A stretch of 64,000 bases of DNA, taken from NCBI GenBank assembly GCA_029959085.1, contig JARWIR010000005.1, positions 8,000,501 through 8,064,500 of the forward strand, written 5' to 3'. Below are positions 35,960 through 45,932 of the stretch, piece after piece (positions within the stretch are counted from its first letter, which is position 1; each line of letters opens with the position of its first letter). The position numbers and the translations under genes were made by a program. Below the pieces are notes generated by a model that saw only the letters and a program-made list of their open reading frames with translations, had not been told where the DNA came from and made no database searches. This stretch comes from Nemophila menziesii (Eukaryota; Streptophyta; Magnoliopsida; Boraginales; Hydrophyllaceae).

Positions 35960-36532
35960 TGGGAAAAAGCATGGTGGGCGCCGGGAAAGACCGATGTGAG
36001 TGCATTAGCAATACCACCGTGACAATCATAGACAAACGTCACATTATGAGATAAGATATGAGGATCCAAAACTCTAGAAAAATGGGTCTAGTTATCATTT
36101 TCTTTGAATCTTACGATAGAAAATGCCATAGGAAATAGACTTGTAAAAACGGTGCGTTGTATGAGTATAAAGTTGGTTACAAGCACAAATCAGTGGGTTA
36201 TGTCATACAAATAGTGGGTTGTCGTACAAAGTAAACAAGTGTGTAATTTACCATAACACATGTGATCTACCTTGGTTAACATATATTGTAGTGAAAACAA
36301 ATATTTGCTCGTTATACTTATTCTTTATAAAGGTAGTTTTGGGGAACAACCATGGGCTACAACCTAAAAGGCGGACACCAAAAGAAAAGTGATACTACGT
36401 AAAAGCTCAAGTCCTAGGTTTACATGCAAGTGCAACGTCACCATAAGGATCAACCACACTCAAGTAATCAAAATATGACTAGATATGCTGGTATGACAGT
36501 GTAAAATCGCCAAAAATATTATCCCAAGTTTT
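35960..36532 (-). pseudogene. MULE transposase remnant, central part
   Basis: Minus-strand translation in shifting frames gives pieces of a mudrA-type transposase: near 36530-36440 (..DFTLSYQHI.., ..VVDPYGDVALACKP..), near 36370-36300 (..GCSPWLF..KNKYNEQIFV..) and near 36130-35960 (..NVTFVYDCHGGIANALTSVFPGAHHA). These match the order of the DDE domain (the second catalytic Asp region is 'YDCHGG'). It continues the N-terminal part at 38060-38830; the two were split by the solo LTR 36538-38048. Stops and frameshifts are frequent. Confidence 0.7.
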
Positions 36533-36537
36533 ATGAA

Positions 36538-38048
36538 TGGTGTCGACTAGGGTGTGATAAAATATGATATTAATAAAGTGCAAATAATCACCCTAGTCTA
36601 GCACGGTTCTGCAAGTATACATATCGTATGCAAGTTTAAATAAATAAGTAAGATTCGTTTTGCAGAGACTACGAAGGTTAGGGGAATCTTATGCAATAAT
36701 CAAGTGCAAATATAAAAAGCTAGAACAAATAAAACGCAGAGAAATAAAAGACAAATAGATTTTTATTTGGTTTTCAATTAACTAAATTAAACTACTAAAA
36801 TAAAGACAGAAATTTAAATGCAAGAGAAGAAGTTAGTATGAGAGTTTAGCTTGATTAAATAGCATGTAATCCCCACTAGTTTTGCCGTTCTAAACATGTA
36901 AGGGTGAATTATGTAGTATTTCAATAATCGGTTCCAATTGCGCTAGGTAGTTTTAAATAGGGTTTACCTGTGTCAATAAGGAGTCCTAAGCAAACTGTTC
37001 CTGCAATTGGTTAAATAGCAATACACTAAACCATGGTGATTATCTAGTTAGGTTGATTTGTCAGATCTAAACCTTATTCTAGACGTTATGTGCTAAACTT
37101 GTAATTAAACACCGTTTTCAATGGTGACCTAACTACTAGATGGTAATTCTATATGGTCGCGATCCACAAGAACACAAAATATAAATCCAAACACATAAAC
37201 AGAGAATAAAAACAATAATTCAATTTAAAACATAGAATTGCCAAATTAGATAGATGTCAACCAAAACTAGGGTGCATACATATATGCTAAAAACTCAAGC
37301 TAATAGAAATTTAGTTCATACTAATGGAAGAAAAGAAAGAAATTTCAAATTCAAGGGTTGAAGAAGACATTATTGATGAACAGCTTCTTCCAGACTTCTT
37401 TTCTTGTGTTGTAAGCTTCCTCTTGGCTTAAGGTTTTGCCAAGGATGATTTTCTAATGTTAAGAGGCTGTATTTATAGTGTATAGGTTGACCTAATCGTT
37501 TTCTTGAAGGAAAAGGTAAATATTGGACTCCTAGCCCAACTCAAATTCGTAGCCCAAAAACATGGAATCAGCCCCGTTTTTGTTTTGGTCCTACCAGCTT
37601 CAATACTTATTCGATTGACGTGTATGAGTAGTTTAAATTCATCGTCTCGAAAATATATTTAACTTTGCTCTTGACCGTTTTTCCAAATTCCTCACCTATT
37701 TTGAGATATAAGGTGATTTGTGGTCGTAGGTGCTGGAATTCAGATTTATGGCAACTTTTTCTTTTCCATATTTTTAGCTTTTATTTCCTTATCTTCAATT
37801 TCCATGTTTATCTTCTTTCTTTTAGCTCTTTGATCCAACTTGGACTCTAATTAATTACCATATATCTCTAAAGCTTCACACTACAAAAATAATTAAACCC
37901 AATATGCTCTAAAAATAATAAATAATCAATTCAAGACCCAAAATAGGAAAGTGTACTAAATCATGCAAAAATCGACCTATAAACTAATAAATATGCCTAA
38001 AATAATGTCTCGGAAATAGATTTTATTATCACAAATGAGGAGACATCA
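36538..38048 (-). mobile_element. Solo LTR, family A, minus strand
   Basis: 1511 bp. On the minus strand it starts TGATGTCTCC (38048) and ends ..ACACCA (36538), and it matches the LTR at 7136-8648. The flanks ATGAA (36533-36537) and ATTAA (38049-38053) are a 4-of-5 matching target duplication. It sits inside a decayed MULE transposase, whose coding sequence continues on both sides, which supports the boundaries. Confidence 0.88.
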
Positions 38049-38059
38049 ATTAACATCCA

Positions 38060-38830
38060 TGTACGCAACCTTGTAGTTGATGTCATATTTGTAGTCATAT
38101 TTTAGCAAGTTCATTTTATGCACAGGTCTTGTATCTGGTTTTGAAAGCACCTCGTCGATAATAATGTCTTTTATCGCACCACCGGATAGGCAGTCGGGTC
38201 ATGAACAATTGTCTGTGTGGGGGTCCACACATGTGTTGTTTGACAAACTTCCTCAAGTATATCTTGTGATCTACATTAGCCATGCAAGCGCACACATACC
38301 AGTTGCAACCAGTAGATTTCTTATAAATGTAATAAGCCTCGATTCTTGTCGGTTAGTTGTGCCCAAGATCGAGATAATACCTAAACTCACGAGCATATGT
38401 TGCAAGTTCACACCTGAACTTTATCATTCAATCATGAAAACATTGTGTGGCTTCTTTCAAAGATATATTCCATGTGTTTCTCTTCAAAACCCTGTTCTTA
38501 TGATGATAATTCTTTTCAACAACCTCATCATCATCGTCGTCGTCATCTTTGTTGGGTAAATGGTGTACATCACGCGGGATGAGATGGGTGGAATAAAAAT
38601 CAAAGCACCCGTCAAAGGTGGAGATGTATCGGCAGTTGCAACATTTGATTCACATATTAAAATTTCAAATTCATCCACAAGGTTGTGAGTGTGACCCAAC
38701 AACTTAAAGTCTTCAGTCAACTGGTGGAATGTAGCAAAGTCACCCTTACTAACAGTGTTGCACTTCTGATACTCACCAATGGAGTAAAAGTAAACAACAC
38801 ACTTACATTCAACATGGACCATGTTTTAGC
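38060..38830 (-). pseudogene. MULE transposase remnant, N-terminal part
   Basis: An intact 112-codon frame begins at 38822 on the minus strand (MVHVECKCVVYFYSIGEY..), and further pieces to about 38060 read ..ELATYAREFRYYLDLG.. and ..GCNWYVCACMANVDHKIYLRKF..HMCG, matching the MuDR-type DNA-binding region (GCxW..A..., ..HTCG) that precedes the transposase domain. The frame is broken. From 38890 to 40137 the DNA is AT-rich with no recognised feature. Confidence 0.7.
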
Positions 38831-40137
38831 AACATAACTCTTGATTGATTCAAACAAATAGAATAATTGAAACAAATTCAACGTTTTCTCCTCGATGTAT
38901 CAGAGAATGACAAGTACATTTGAAAACATTTCTTAATCTGAAAGTGAAAAAACAATATGAAAGAACATATAATATTCAATAAGTCACCACCATTAATTAT
39001 AAAAAAACATGGTTTACTAATTTAATAACAATGGGTTATAGGCATATAACCTGAGTTATAAGCTTTTGATAATGAGTTAGTATTGTAAAATCATTGGGTT
39101 GATAAAAATAATTCATCGGGGTGGCAATCAAACTCTTAAACCGTGATGAGGAACAATGATTTTGCCCTTAACTAAGTAAATATGAACTTAATAATTTTAA
39201 AATCGTAACAACTTCAACAATAAACACATAGAAATTGCAAGATAGAAAACAAAAAATATATGAACATGTACATATTTGTTCTCAAACCAACATATGAACT
39301 TACAAACCTAATGTTACGAATAAAATATATGAACTTACTAACCTAATAGTATACTAGAATCATAAACCAAAACGAAATTATAGCATATGAGAACAACTGG
39401 TATCATAACACTAAATCGGTGAACATGATATGAATAACAATTAATGTAATACTTCAACATAGATGCAAAAATTTAAATGATAATATGAAACATGTAACTT
39501 TATTGAACGACAACAAACTGTACAAAAAATAGATGAAAAGTCTGAAAAAATAGATGAAAACAACATATGTGATCAAAACGTATCGAAAAAACGAATATTA
39601 TATATCTGAATTAGTTCTATTGTAGCTTTCGTGTTTTTTTTTTTTAACATTTGAACGCAAGACAAATGTTTTTGGATAGTGATAAAGATGGAATGCACAA
39701 GCAAGATAGATTGAGAGTGAATATCACAATCTAAATTTGCTTCGCATGCTATTTTGATATCTCTAAATTTAGGATTTGAATTTGATCATTTGTTGTGCAT
39801 GTGGAATATGATATATATTCAAACACTATAGATACGTTTAACGCGTATATTTTAATTCTATTTTTTAAAATTTTCAGACTATTCGAGAAGTTGAAATAAT
39901 ATTATAAATCCAATATTTTTATTATTGTCAATGAAGGTAATAGGGTATTATAAAGAGAATATTGTAACATAATCAAGCATATGAATGGTAAATACGAAAA
40001 ACCATTTTTTATTTTAGATCTCTTCGAAAAGTAAAAAAATTGTTCATTTAATGGGATGGGATATTGTCTTTTTAACTTTTTAAACTAAAAGAGTAACTAA
40101 CATTTTAATCTAATGACATGTCTTTTGCTAAAATAAA

Positions 40138-40240
40138 GGGTGAATTATCTATAGGGTCTTAGAGATACTATTTTTTCTCTATAGAGTAGACTCTAGACTT
40201 TCGTTCTTCCTAGGGACCTCAACTTTGACAATTGTCTTTA
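40138..40240. repeat. Left terminal inverted repeat of the complete MULE
   Basis: Begins GGGTGAATTATCTATAGGG. It aligns imperfectly with the complement of 49170-49273, best in the first ~30 bp and around 'ttcttcctagggacctca' against 'ttcttactaaagacctca'. Related ends are found at 21219, 24510, 30074, 57254, 59940 and 61750. Confidence 0.8.
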
Positions 40241-40406
40241 CTACCCTTGTGGTATAAATACTCTTAGAATTAGTTTTCTCTTTCCATTCCCGTCAGACGC
40301 TCTCTCTCACTTTCTCTCTCACTTTCTCTCTCTACCCACAACGCTCTCCATTTCTCTCTCCTTTTTTGAAGCGCCGATTGAAATACTCCGATAAATCGAA
40401 CGGGAA

Positions 40407-43400
40407 ATGGCGAGCAATGGTGATTCTGATGCAGATTCAGATGAAAAAACAAAGGTTAGCAACGATTTTCGATACCCTTAGTTTTCTGGGTTTTAGTTTT
40501 TCGTCTGTTTCTGGGTTTTAGGGTTTTGCATGAGTACTCTTCGTTTTTGATCCGATACTCTGTGTTATTTGCTGAATACTCTGTAGATTTGGTGTTATAC
40601 TCTTAGTTTTGATATGAATGTGAACCGTCCTTTTCTGGGTTTTAGGGTTTTGCATGAGTACTCTTCGTTTTTGATCCGATACTCTGTGTTATTTGCTGAA
40701 TACTCTGTCGTTTTGTTGTTATACTCTTAGTTTTGATATGAATGTGAACCGGCTTTTTCTGGGTTTTAGGGTTTTGCATGAGTACTCTTAGTTTTTGATC
40801 CGATGCTCTGTGTTATTTGCTTAATACTCTGTAGATTTGGTGTTCTACTCTTAGTTTTGATATGAAGGTGAACCGGCTTTTTCTGGGTTTTAGGGTTTTG
40901 CATGAGTACTCTTAGTTTTTGATCCGATGCTCTGTGTTATTTGCTTAATACTCTGTAGATTTGGTGTTATACTCTTAGTTTTGATATGAAGCTGAACCGT
41001 CCTTTTCTGGGTTTTAGGGTTTTGCATGATTAAACTATGAGTACTCTGAGTTTTATATTAAAATTGAGAGTACTCCGAGTTTTTATATTACAATTGAGAA
41101 TACTCTGAGATTTTGTATGAAAAACTATGAGTACTCATAGTTTATATTCGAAAACTATGAGTACTCTTATATTTCGATAATATTGGATAAAAAACTTTGA
41201 TTACTGAGTATTTGTTGATCTTAACTGTTTTTCAGAAGGCTAAACAAGCAATACAGTACAGATCAAACATTAGTGGGATCCTGTAGATAATGAAATTCCA
41301 AGGTATGACAGAAGATCACCTTTCAGAATGCATAAGGACGCCTTTTTATAGGTTATGGAAAGGGATATTCGATAGGCGAGAAAAGTACAAGTTTATGAAG
41401 AAGTCTGACGTTCTGATCAAACAAGTTATTGATTGTTTCTCGTCTGTATCGGGTGGATTCGTAATTGGAGGAAAAGATTTAAAGATTACTGAGCTAGAAA
41501 TAAAGATACTTTTAGGTATCGAGTGTGGTCAAGATCATCTACCAAAGAAAGTTACAGTTGATGCAAACAACAAATCTGCGTGGTATAGGAGAATGTTCGG
41601 GAATGCGGGCGTAGTTAATTTAAAGCTTCTTAGTCACAAAATAGAAACGGTTATTGAAAATTTTAAAGACAGAGTACTCACTTTAGAGGCGAAGGAGGAT
41701 ATAGCTAAGTTATTATCAATATATACAGTAACGTCACTATGTTTGTCGAAAAGACATTACCAAGCAAAACAGATACATATCAGTGTATGCGAGGACTTGG
41801 AAAGCATAAAGAAGTACAATTGGGCTGGTGAAATGAAAAGTTACATGTTTAAATCAATTCGCAAATGTACGGATACAAAAAGGGCAAAGGGGGGTGTTTT
41901 TGTGTTGCTGGTAAGATGATTAAATACAGATGTATCTTAATCTTATAAAATACTAACTGAATAATATTTTTTAAAATTTGTAGCCATGGCTTTTTGAACA
42001 CGTGAAGGACATGGGTAACTTGAATGAGAAGGATGCAGTTCCGAGGTGCCTGAAATGGGAGTACATGCTCGGTGCTAAAAAAATCAATGTGGATGCAGTG
42101 CAGAGTAAAAAGGTTAAGGAATAGTGTTATACAGTATAAATATATACACACAGAAAACTGTGAGTACTCTAAGTTTTATAATATAAAACTAAGGGTACTC
42201 TCAGATTTAAAATATGAAAACTGTGACTACTCTAATAAATATTATATAAAACTCAGAGTACTCTTCGTTTTGATATATGATATATAAAAATTCTAAGTTT
42301 TGATATATGATAACTAAGAGTACTCTTAGTTTTAAAATATGAAAACTGTGAGTATTCTAAATACTTATAATATAAAACTCTGAGTACTCCAAGTTTTGAT
42401 AAATGGAATGTGTGTGACATACGCAGGTGAGGAGTAAGGAGCTAAAACCAACTACTTTGGAAGAGGGATGGATAAGAACAGAGGATGGTCACGACCAGGA
42501 AGTAAATGAAACAGAAGTGTTAAAAGGAGAGTGCAGTCGGGGTGCTGGGGAAGAGGTAGATGCAGTAGTTGGAGATAAAACTGTGACAAAGGATGGTGTA
42601 TTGAATGAAGATGAAAATGAAAATGTTGCAAAACGGGTGTCGGATGATGAAGACGTAAATGTCGATAGTTGGATGAATGATAGAGGAGATGGGGCGATTA
42701 GTGACATAATACGTGAAGATGATATAGATGAGAGTAAAGATAATGCAAGTGAAGAGACGAAGGGTTCTGAAAAAGAAAAATCAGATGAAGAAGGTAAAAA
42801 CAAAGAAAGCAATGAAGATGGAGGGAGAGAGATGGATTTAGATATGGATTTGGATAACGGAGATGGTAGTGCGGAAGAAGAAATGTTGATAGACGACAAT
42901 CTGGACGATGGCCCCCCAAGAGGGGGTGAGGAAGTTGATAAGATTGATGTTGAAAAAGAGTATGAATTAGAAAAAGAAGAAGAAGAGGAAGATGATAAGA
43001 TTGATGAGTTACAAACTGAAAAAAGTGTAATAGATGATTTGACAAAGGTAGTGGAGAAGGTTGTAGAAGGAATTAACAAAAACATTAGCAGTTTTAACGA
43101 AGACGTATACGAGGGGAAAGATTCAAATGATCCAGTTGTTATGTGTTTAAGAGAAAAATTGATTGAAGCCGGCAAGGAGAAAAAAAACTTAATAGATGAG
43201 ATTGATGTTTTGAGGAAGGAGAAATCTAAACAAGACAAGACAATATCAAGAATTGAAGAGATTTTAGCTGATCTGGAAAAAGAAAGAAAGGAAAAAAAAG
43301 AGCTTTTGCAGCTGGTAGAAACACTAAGCAACCAGGTAAACAGAGAAGAAATAAAAAACAAGGAGTCGGAAGATGCGATACTAAATCAACAAAGCAAAAT

Positions 43401-43827
43401 AAATCGTCTAAGAGAGCAAGTTGCGAAGCTGGAGGATGAAAAAGTAAAGTTGAACAAGGAGCACATGGATATAAGCACGTGGTACAACGAATGCATCGAG
43501 GAACTTGAAAAGTCGAAGAAAGAGTGCGAAAACTTGAGAGCAGCCGCTGCACTTTTAGAGAGTAATAATGAAGATGCAGAAAAAGGAACAGCAGAGAGTG
43601 AGGATGTGGAGGTGGTTGCTGAAGTTAAAACAAATGTTAAACGAAGAAGATCGTATAGATTAGCTACCCCAGGGTCGATAGAGAGAAATGTCAAGAAAAA
43701 TAACCGTGCAGCAGCTGCCGCAAAAAGTGTGGAATCTGATTTTGTTGAAGAACCAAGAACAAAAAGAGTTAAAGTAACAATGAAACCAAAAGAAGGGGGG
43801 TGGGGAAAACAACGAAAAAGAAAGTGA
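40407..43827 (+). CDS. Ulp1-type MULE gene, N-terminal part (DUF1985/PMD-like region plus acidic coiled coil)
   Basis: Predicted exons: 40407-40454, 41236-41910, 41984-42112 and 42427-43827, all phase 0 with GT-AG introns. Exon 1 encodes MASNGDSDADSDEKTK. Exons 2-3 encode about 260 residues resembling the N-terminal region of Ulp1-bearing MULE proteins (..YNWAGEMKSYMFKSI.. then ..VFVLL/PWLFEHV.. across the splice). Exon 4 encodes 466 residues: a very acidic Asp/Glu-rich first half, a Lys/Glu-rich coiled coil from about residue 200, and a basic tail (KRRRSYR.., RTKRVK) that could be a nuclear signal. A TAG at 41284-41286 interrupts exon 2 in frame, six codons before an ATG (41290), so either translation starts at 41290 or the copy is damaged. 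Exon 4 ends in TGA at 43825; the Ulp1 part starts in another frame at 43838. Whether the two parts form one protein is unresolved. Confidence 0.7.
40511..41030 (+). repeat. 124-bp tandem repeat in intron 1 of the Ulp1-type gene
   Basis: Four complete units and the start of a fifth begin at 40511, 40635, 40759, 40883 and 41007, a constant period of 124 bp with few substitutions. Each unit carries TTAGGGTTT (a telo-box-like word), one GAGTACTC (or atgagtactc) and several ATACTCT/TACTCTTAG words. Confidence 0.95.
41030..41220. repeat. GAGTACTC motif array, intron 1
   Basis: Downstream of the 124-bp units, copies of GAGTACTC occur at about 41039, 41068, 41133 and 41157, with one-base variants in between, each in a context like 'aaactatGAGTACTCtgag'. 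Spacing is 20-65 bp. Confidence 0.85.
42113..42426. repeat. GAGTACTC motif array, intron 3
   Basis: The intron between 42112 and 42427 carries GAGTACTC at about 42158, 42246, 42308 and 42379 plus variants (gggtactctc, gtgactactc, gagtattct) separated by short 'ttataatataaaact' spacers. The flanking exons have almost none. Confidence 0.85.
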
Positions 43828-43837
43828 TTGATAAAAA

Positions 43838-45098
43838 ATGACGGCAAATGTTAAAGAAACTGATAAGGAAAAGGATGCAGGTTTGAAGAAGATAACCACA
43901 GATGAATGGGAACAAAATTATGAAAACCTAAAGTGGGATGGTAAGGACACAGTAGATGAGAAAGATTATAATTTTCTTTTGAAAATTAAAAAAGAAAACT
44001 TGGGAGATGCTATATGGTGGGATAAAGAGAATGAGTTATTAGTATCAGGAAAAGATGCTTTTGCTCTTGCGCACAAAGGAATGGTTGAAGTACAGGTAAA
44101 CAAATTAAAATATGATTATATAAAAAATTGGACATTGAGTATGTGATTAATTCATATTGCAGGTGATTGAGGCTATGTTGAAAATGGTACAAGAAGAATA
44201 TGGAGTCAAAGGAGGGAAGTATAGTGTGACACACCAGAGTGCGATGAGCATGGTATGTAAACTCTAGGTTTTTCAATTTGAAATATAAATTAGTGAGTAC
44301 TCTGTGTTATAATGAAGTTGAACTGTGAGTACTCTAAGATTTTACTAAACAAATCTGTGACTTCGATAAGAATTGCGAGTACTCTGTGTTTCAATGGAGT
44401 TGAACTGTGAGTACTCACAGTTTTATTATTAAATGAGTACTCTGTGTTTTTAATTAACAAAACTGTGAGTACTCTGAATTTTATTATGAGTACTCATAGT
44501 TTTTAATAATAAAACTGTGAGTACATTGAAGCATGTGAGTACAAAACTATGATTTTTTTTTTTTTAAAATACAATTTTATTGCAGAGTTTGATCGAATTT
44601 GAGAACATTGAAGCATGTCAGATTTATATTTCAGAACCATTCTATAAAAATAGCCAAGATTATGCTTTCACCCTATTACCTGTGTTTGTTCAAGATGGTA
44701 GATGTGGACATTGGAGCTTGTTAGTGTACAGCAGGGATAATAAAGAATTTTACCATTATAACTCAATCAAACCGAAAAATCCAGAGTCAATTGGTTCAAA
44801 GACAGAGCAAACCGCAGCAAAATATAGAAAATTCTTGGTACAAAATGTCTTGAGGAAGATAAAACCAGGTAAAGAAGATAAATATATAATGACCAATGTA
44901 GATTGTCTTGAACAAGAACCAGGAAGCGTTGACTGCGGAGTATTTGTAATCCTATGGTGTTATGCCTTTTATCGGTGTGGGGTGATAAAACAGAAGACAT
45001 ACATTCCAAAATATATTAACGAAGGACGAGCAATGATTATTAGGAAATTGTTGCGCAGCAAATATTCACAAGGCATTAACAAGGCGGAACGTTCTTAA
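43838..45098 (+). CDS. Ulp1-type cysteine peptidase domain of the MULE gene
   Basis: Predicted exons 43838-44095, 44163-44252 and 44586-45098, all phase 0 with GT-AG introns (286 residues). The C-terminal exon shows Ulp1 (C48) landmarks: ..RCGHWSLLV.. (His codon at 44709), ..YHYNSIKP.. (Asn at 44760 where the family has Asp), and ..EQEPGSVDCGVFVI.. (Cys codon at 44934, with the oxyanion-type Gln seven residues before). The preceding exons (..AFALAHKGMVEVQ/VIEAMLKMV..) match the region ahead of the catalytic His. Ulp1 enzymes cleave SUMO precursors and conjugates; in MULEs the role is unknown. The Asn in the triad position makes activity doubtful. The upstream start is uncertain: an ATG exists at 43838, but this part may be spliced to the exon ending at 43827. 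Confidence 0.75.
44253..44585. repeat. GAGTACTC motif array, last intron of the Ulp1-type gene
   Basis: GAGTACTC occurs at about 44292, 44326, 44373, 44408, 44434, 44465 and 44485, with half-sites between (gtgagtaca). The recurring unit is close to 'aactgtGAGTACTCtgtg'. Seven perfect copies in 333 bp is far above chance for an 8-mer. Confidence 0.9.
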
Positions 45099-45419
45099 CT
45101 GATTAATCATCTATAATTTATTTTGTAAAGGGTGTTGGGAGGAGTTTGATTTAAGATTTAGACTTTTATTTAGACTTAATTGATTGGTTTTTTTATCTAT
45201 GTTTGATAAGTACTTGTTTTGTTTTGGAACTTTGGTATGATATTTTGGATGTTTTTGGATGTTTTAAAAACTTGATATGAAATATGAATGAAACAGGGTT
45301 TTGGTATGTTATTGATTGTTTTTGTAGTTAAAAATAGCATGAAAAATGAATTTGTAAAAGAAAAGTTAAAGCTTATGAATACACAATAAAAGTAAAAGAG
45401 AACTCACAATAGAAACACA

Positions 45420-45775
45420 AGGTACTCAGACAAATGAATGAGTACTACGAGGAAAATAGAGAGTACTCAGACAAAATGTGTGAGTACTCAGACAAAATGT
45501 GTGAGTACTCAGACAAAATGTGTGAGTACTCTGACAAATGTGTGAGTACTCTGACAAATGTGTGAGTACTCTGACAAATGTGTGAGGGATAGAGTAAACA
45601 TCCTATTATATAGAGTACTCATACAATTGTATAGAATGTTCAATGTAATGTATAGAGTACTCATATAATTATATAGAGTACTCATATAATTATATAGAGT
45701 ACTCTGAGCAAAGATAGAGTACTCATACAAATATATAGAGTATTCATCAAAGTGGTAAATAGTACTCATACAATA
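45420..45775. repeat. GAGTACTC motif array between the convergent genes
   Basis: Two styles of tandem repeat: 'GAGTACTCagacaaaatgtgt' (period about 21 bp, 45459-45580, later with 'tactctgac') and 'atagaGAGTACTCata..' variants (about 23 bp, 45612-45760). It lies between the stop of the Ulp1-type gene (45098) and that of the transposase (45933), in the shared 3' region. The regular spacing looks superficially like a CRISPR array but is a degenerate tandem repeat. Confidence 0.9.
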
Positions 45776-45932
45776 TAGATGTAGAAATTACAACAGATCA
45801 AAATATTTTAACAAGACTAACATGCTTAAATCAACTTCAACAACTTTAAAACATATAAATGTAGAAATGGTTCAGTGGCACAAATAACAATAAGTTAATA
45901 AGCATGATTAAAATTTAAAAACATAAGTTAAA

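Noticed and set aside
40500..41020. Interstitial telomere repeat
   Set aside because: The GGGTTTTAGGGTTTT words occur once per 124-bp unit and do not form a TTTAGGG tandem tract.
42489..43361. 290-codon open frame on the minus strand, Ser/Phe-rich
   Set aside because: It is the antisense of the Asp/Glu/Lys-rich exon 42427-43827; the Ser/Leu/Phe bias is the expected shadow.
45459..45770. Regularly spaced short repeats resembling a CRISPR array
   Set aside because: Units and spacers are all related to one degenerate tandem repeat, the motif also occurs in introns of the same element, there are no cas genes, and this is a plant genome.
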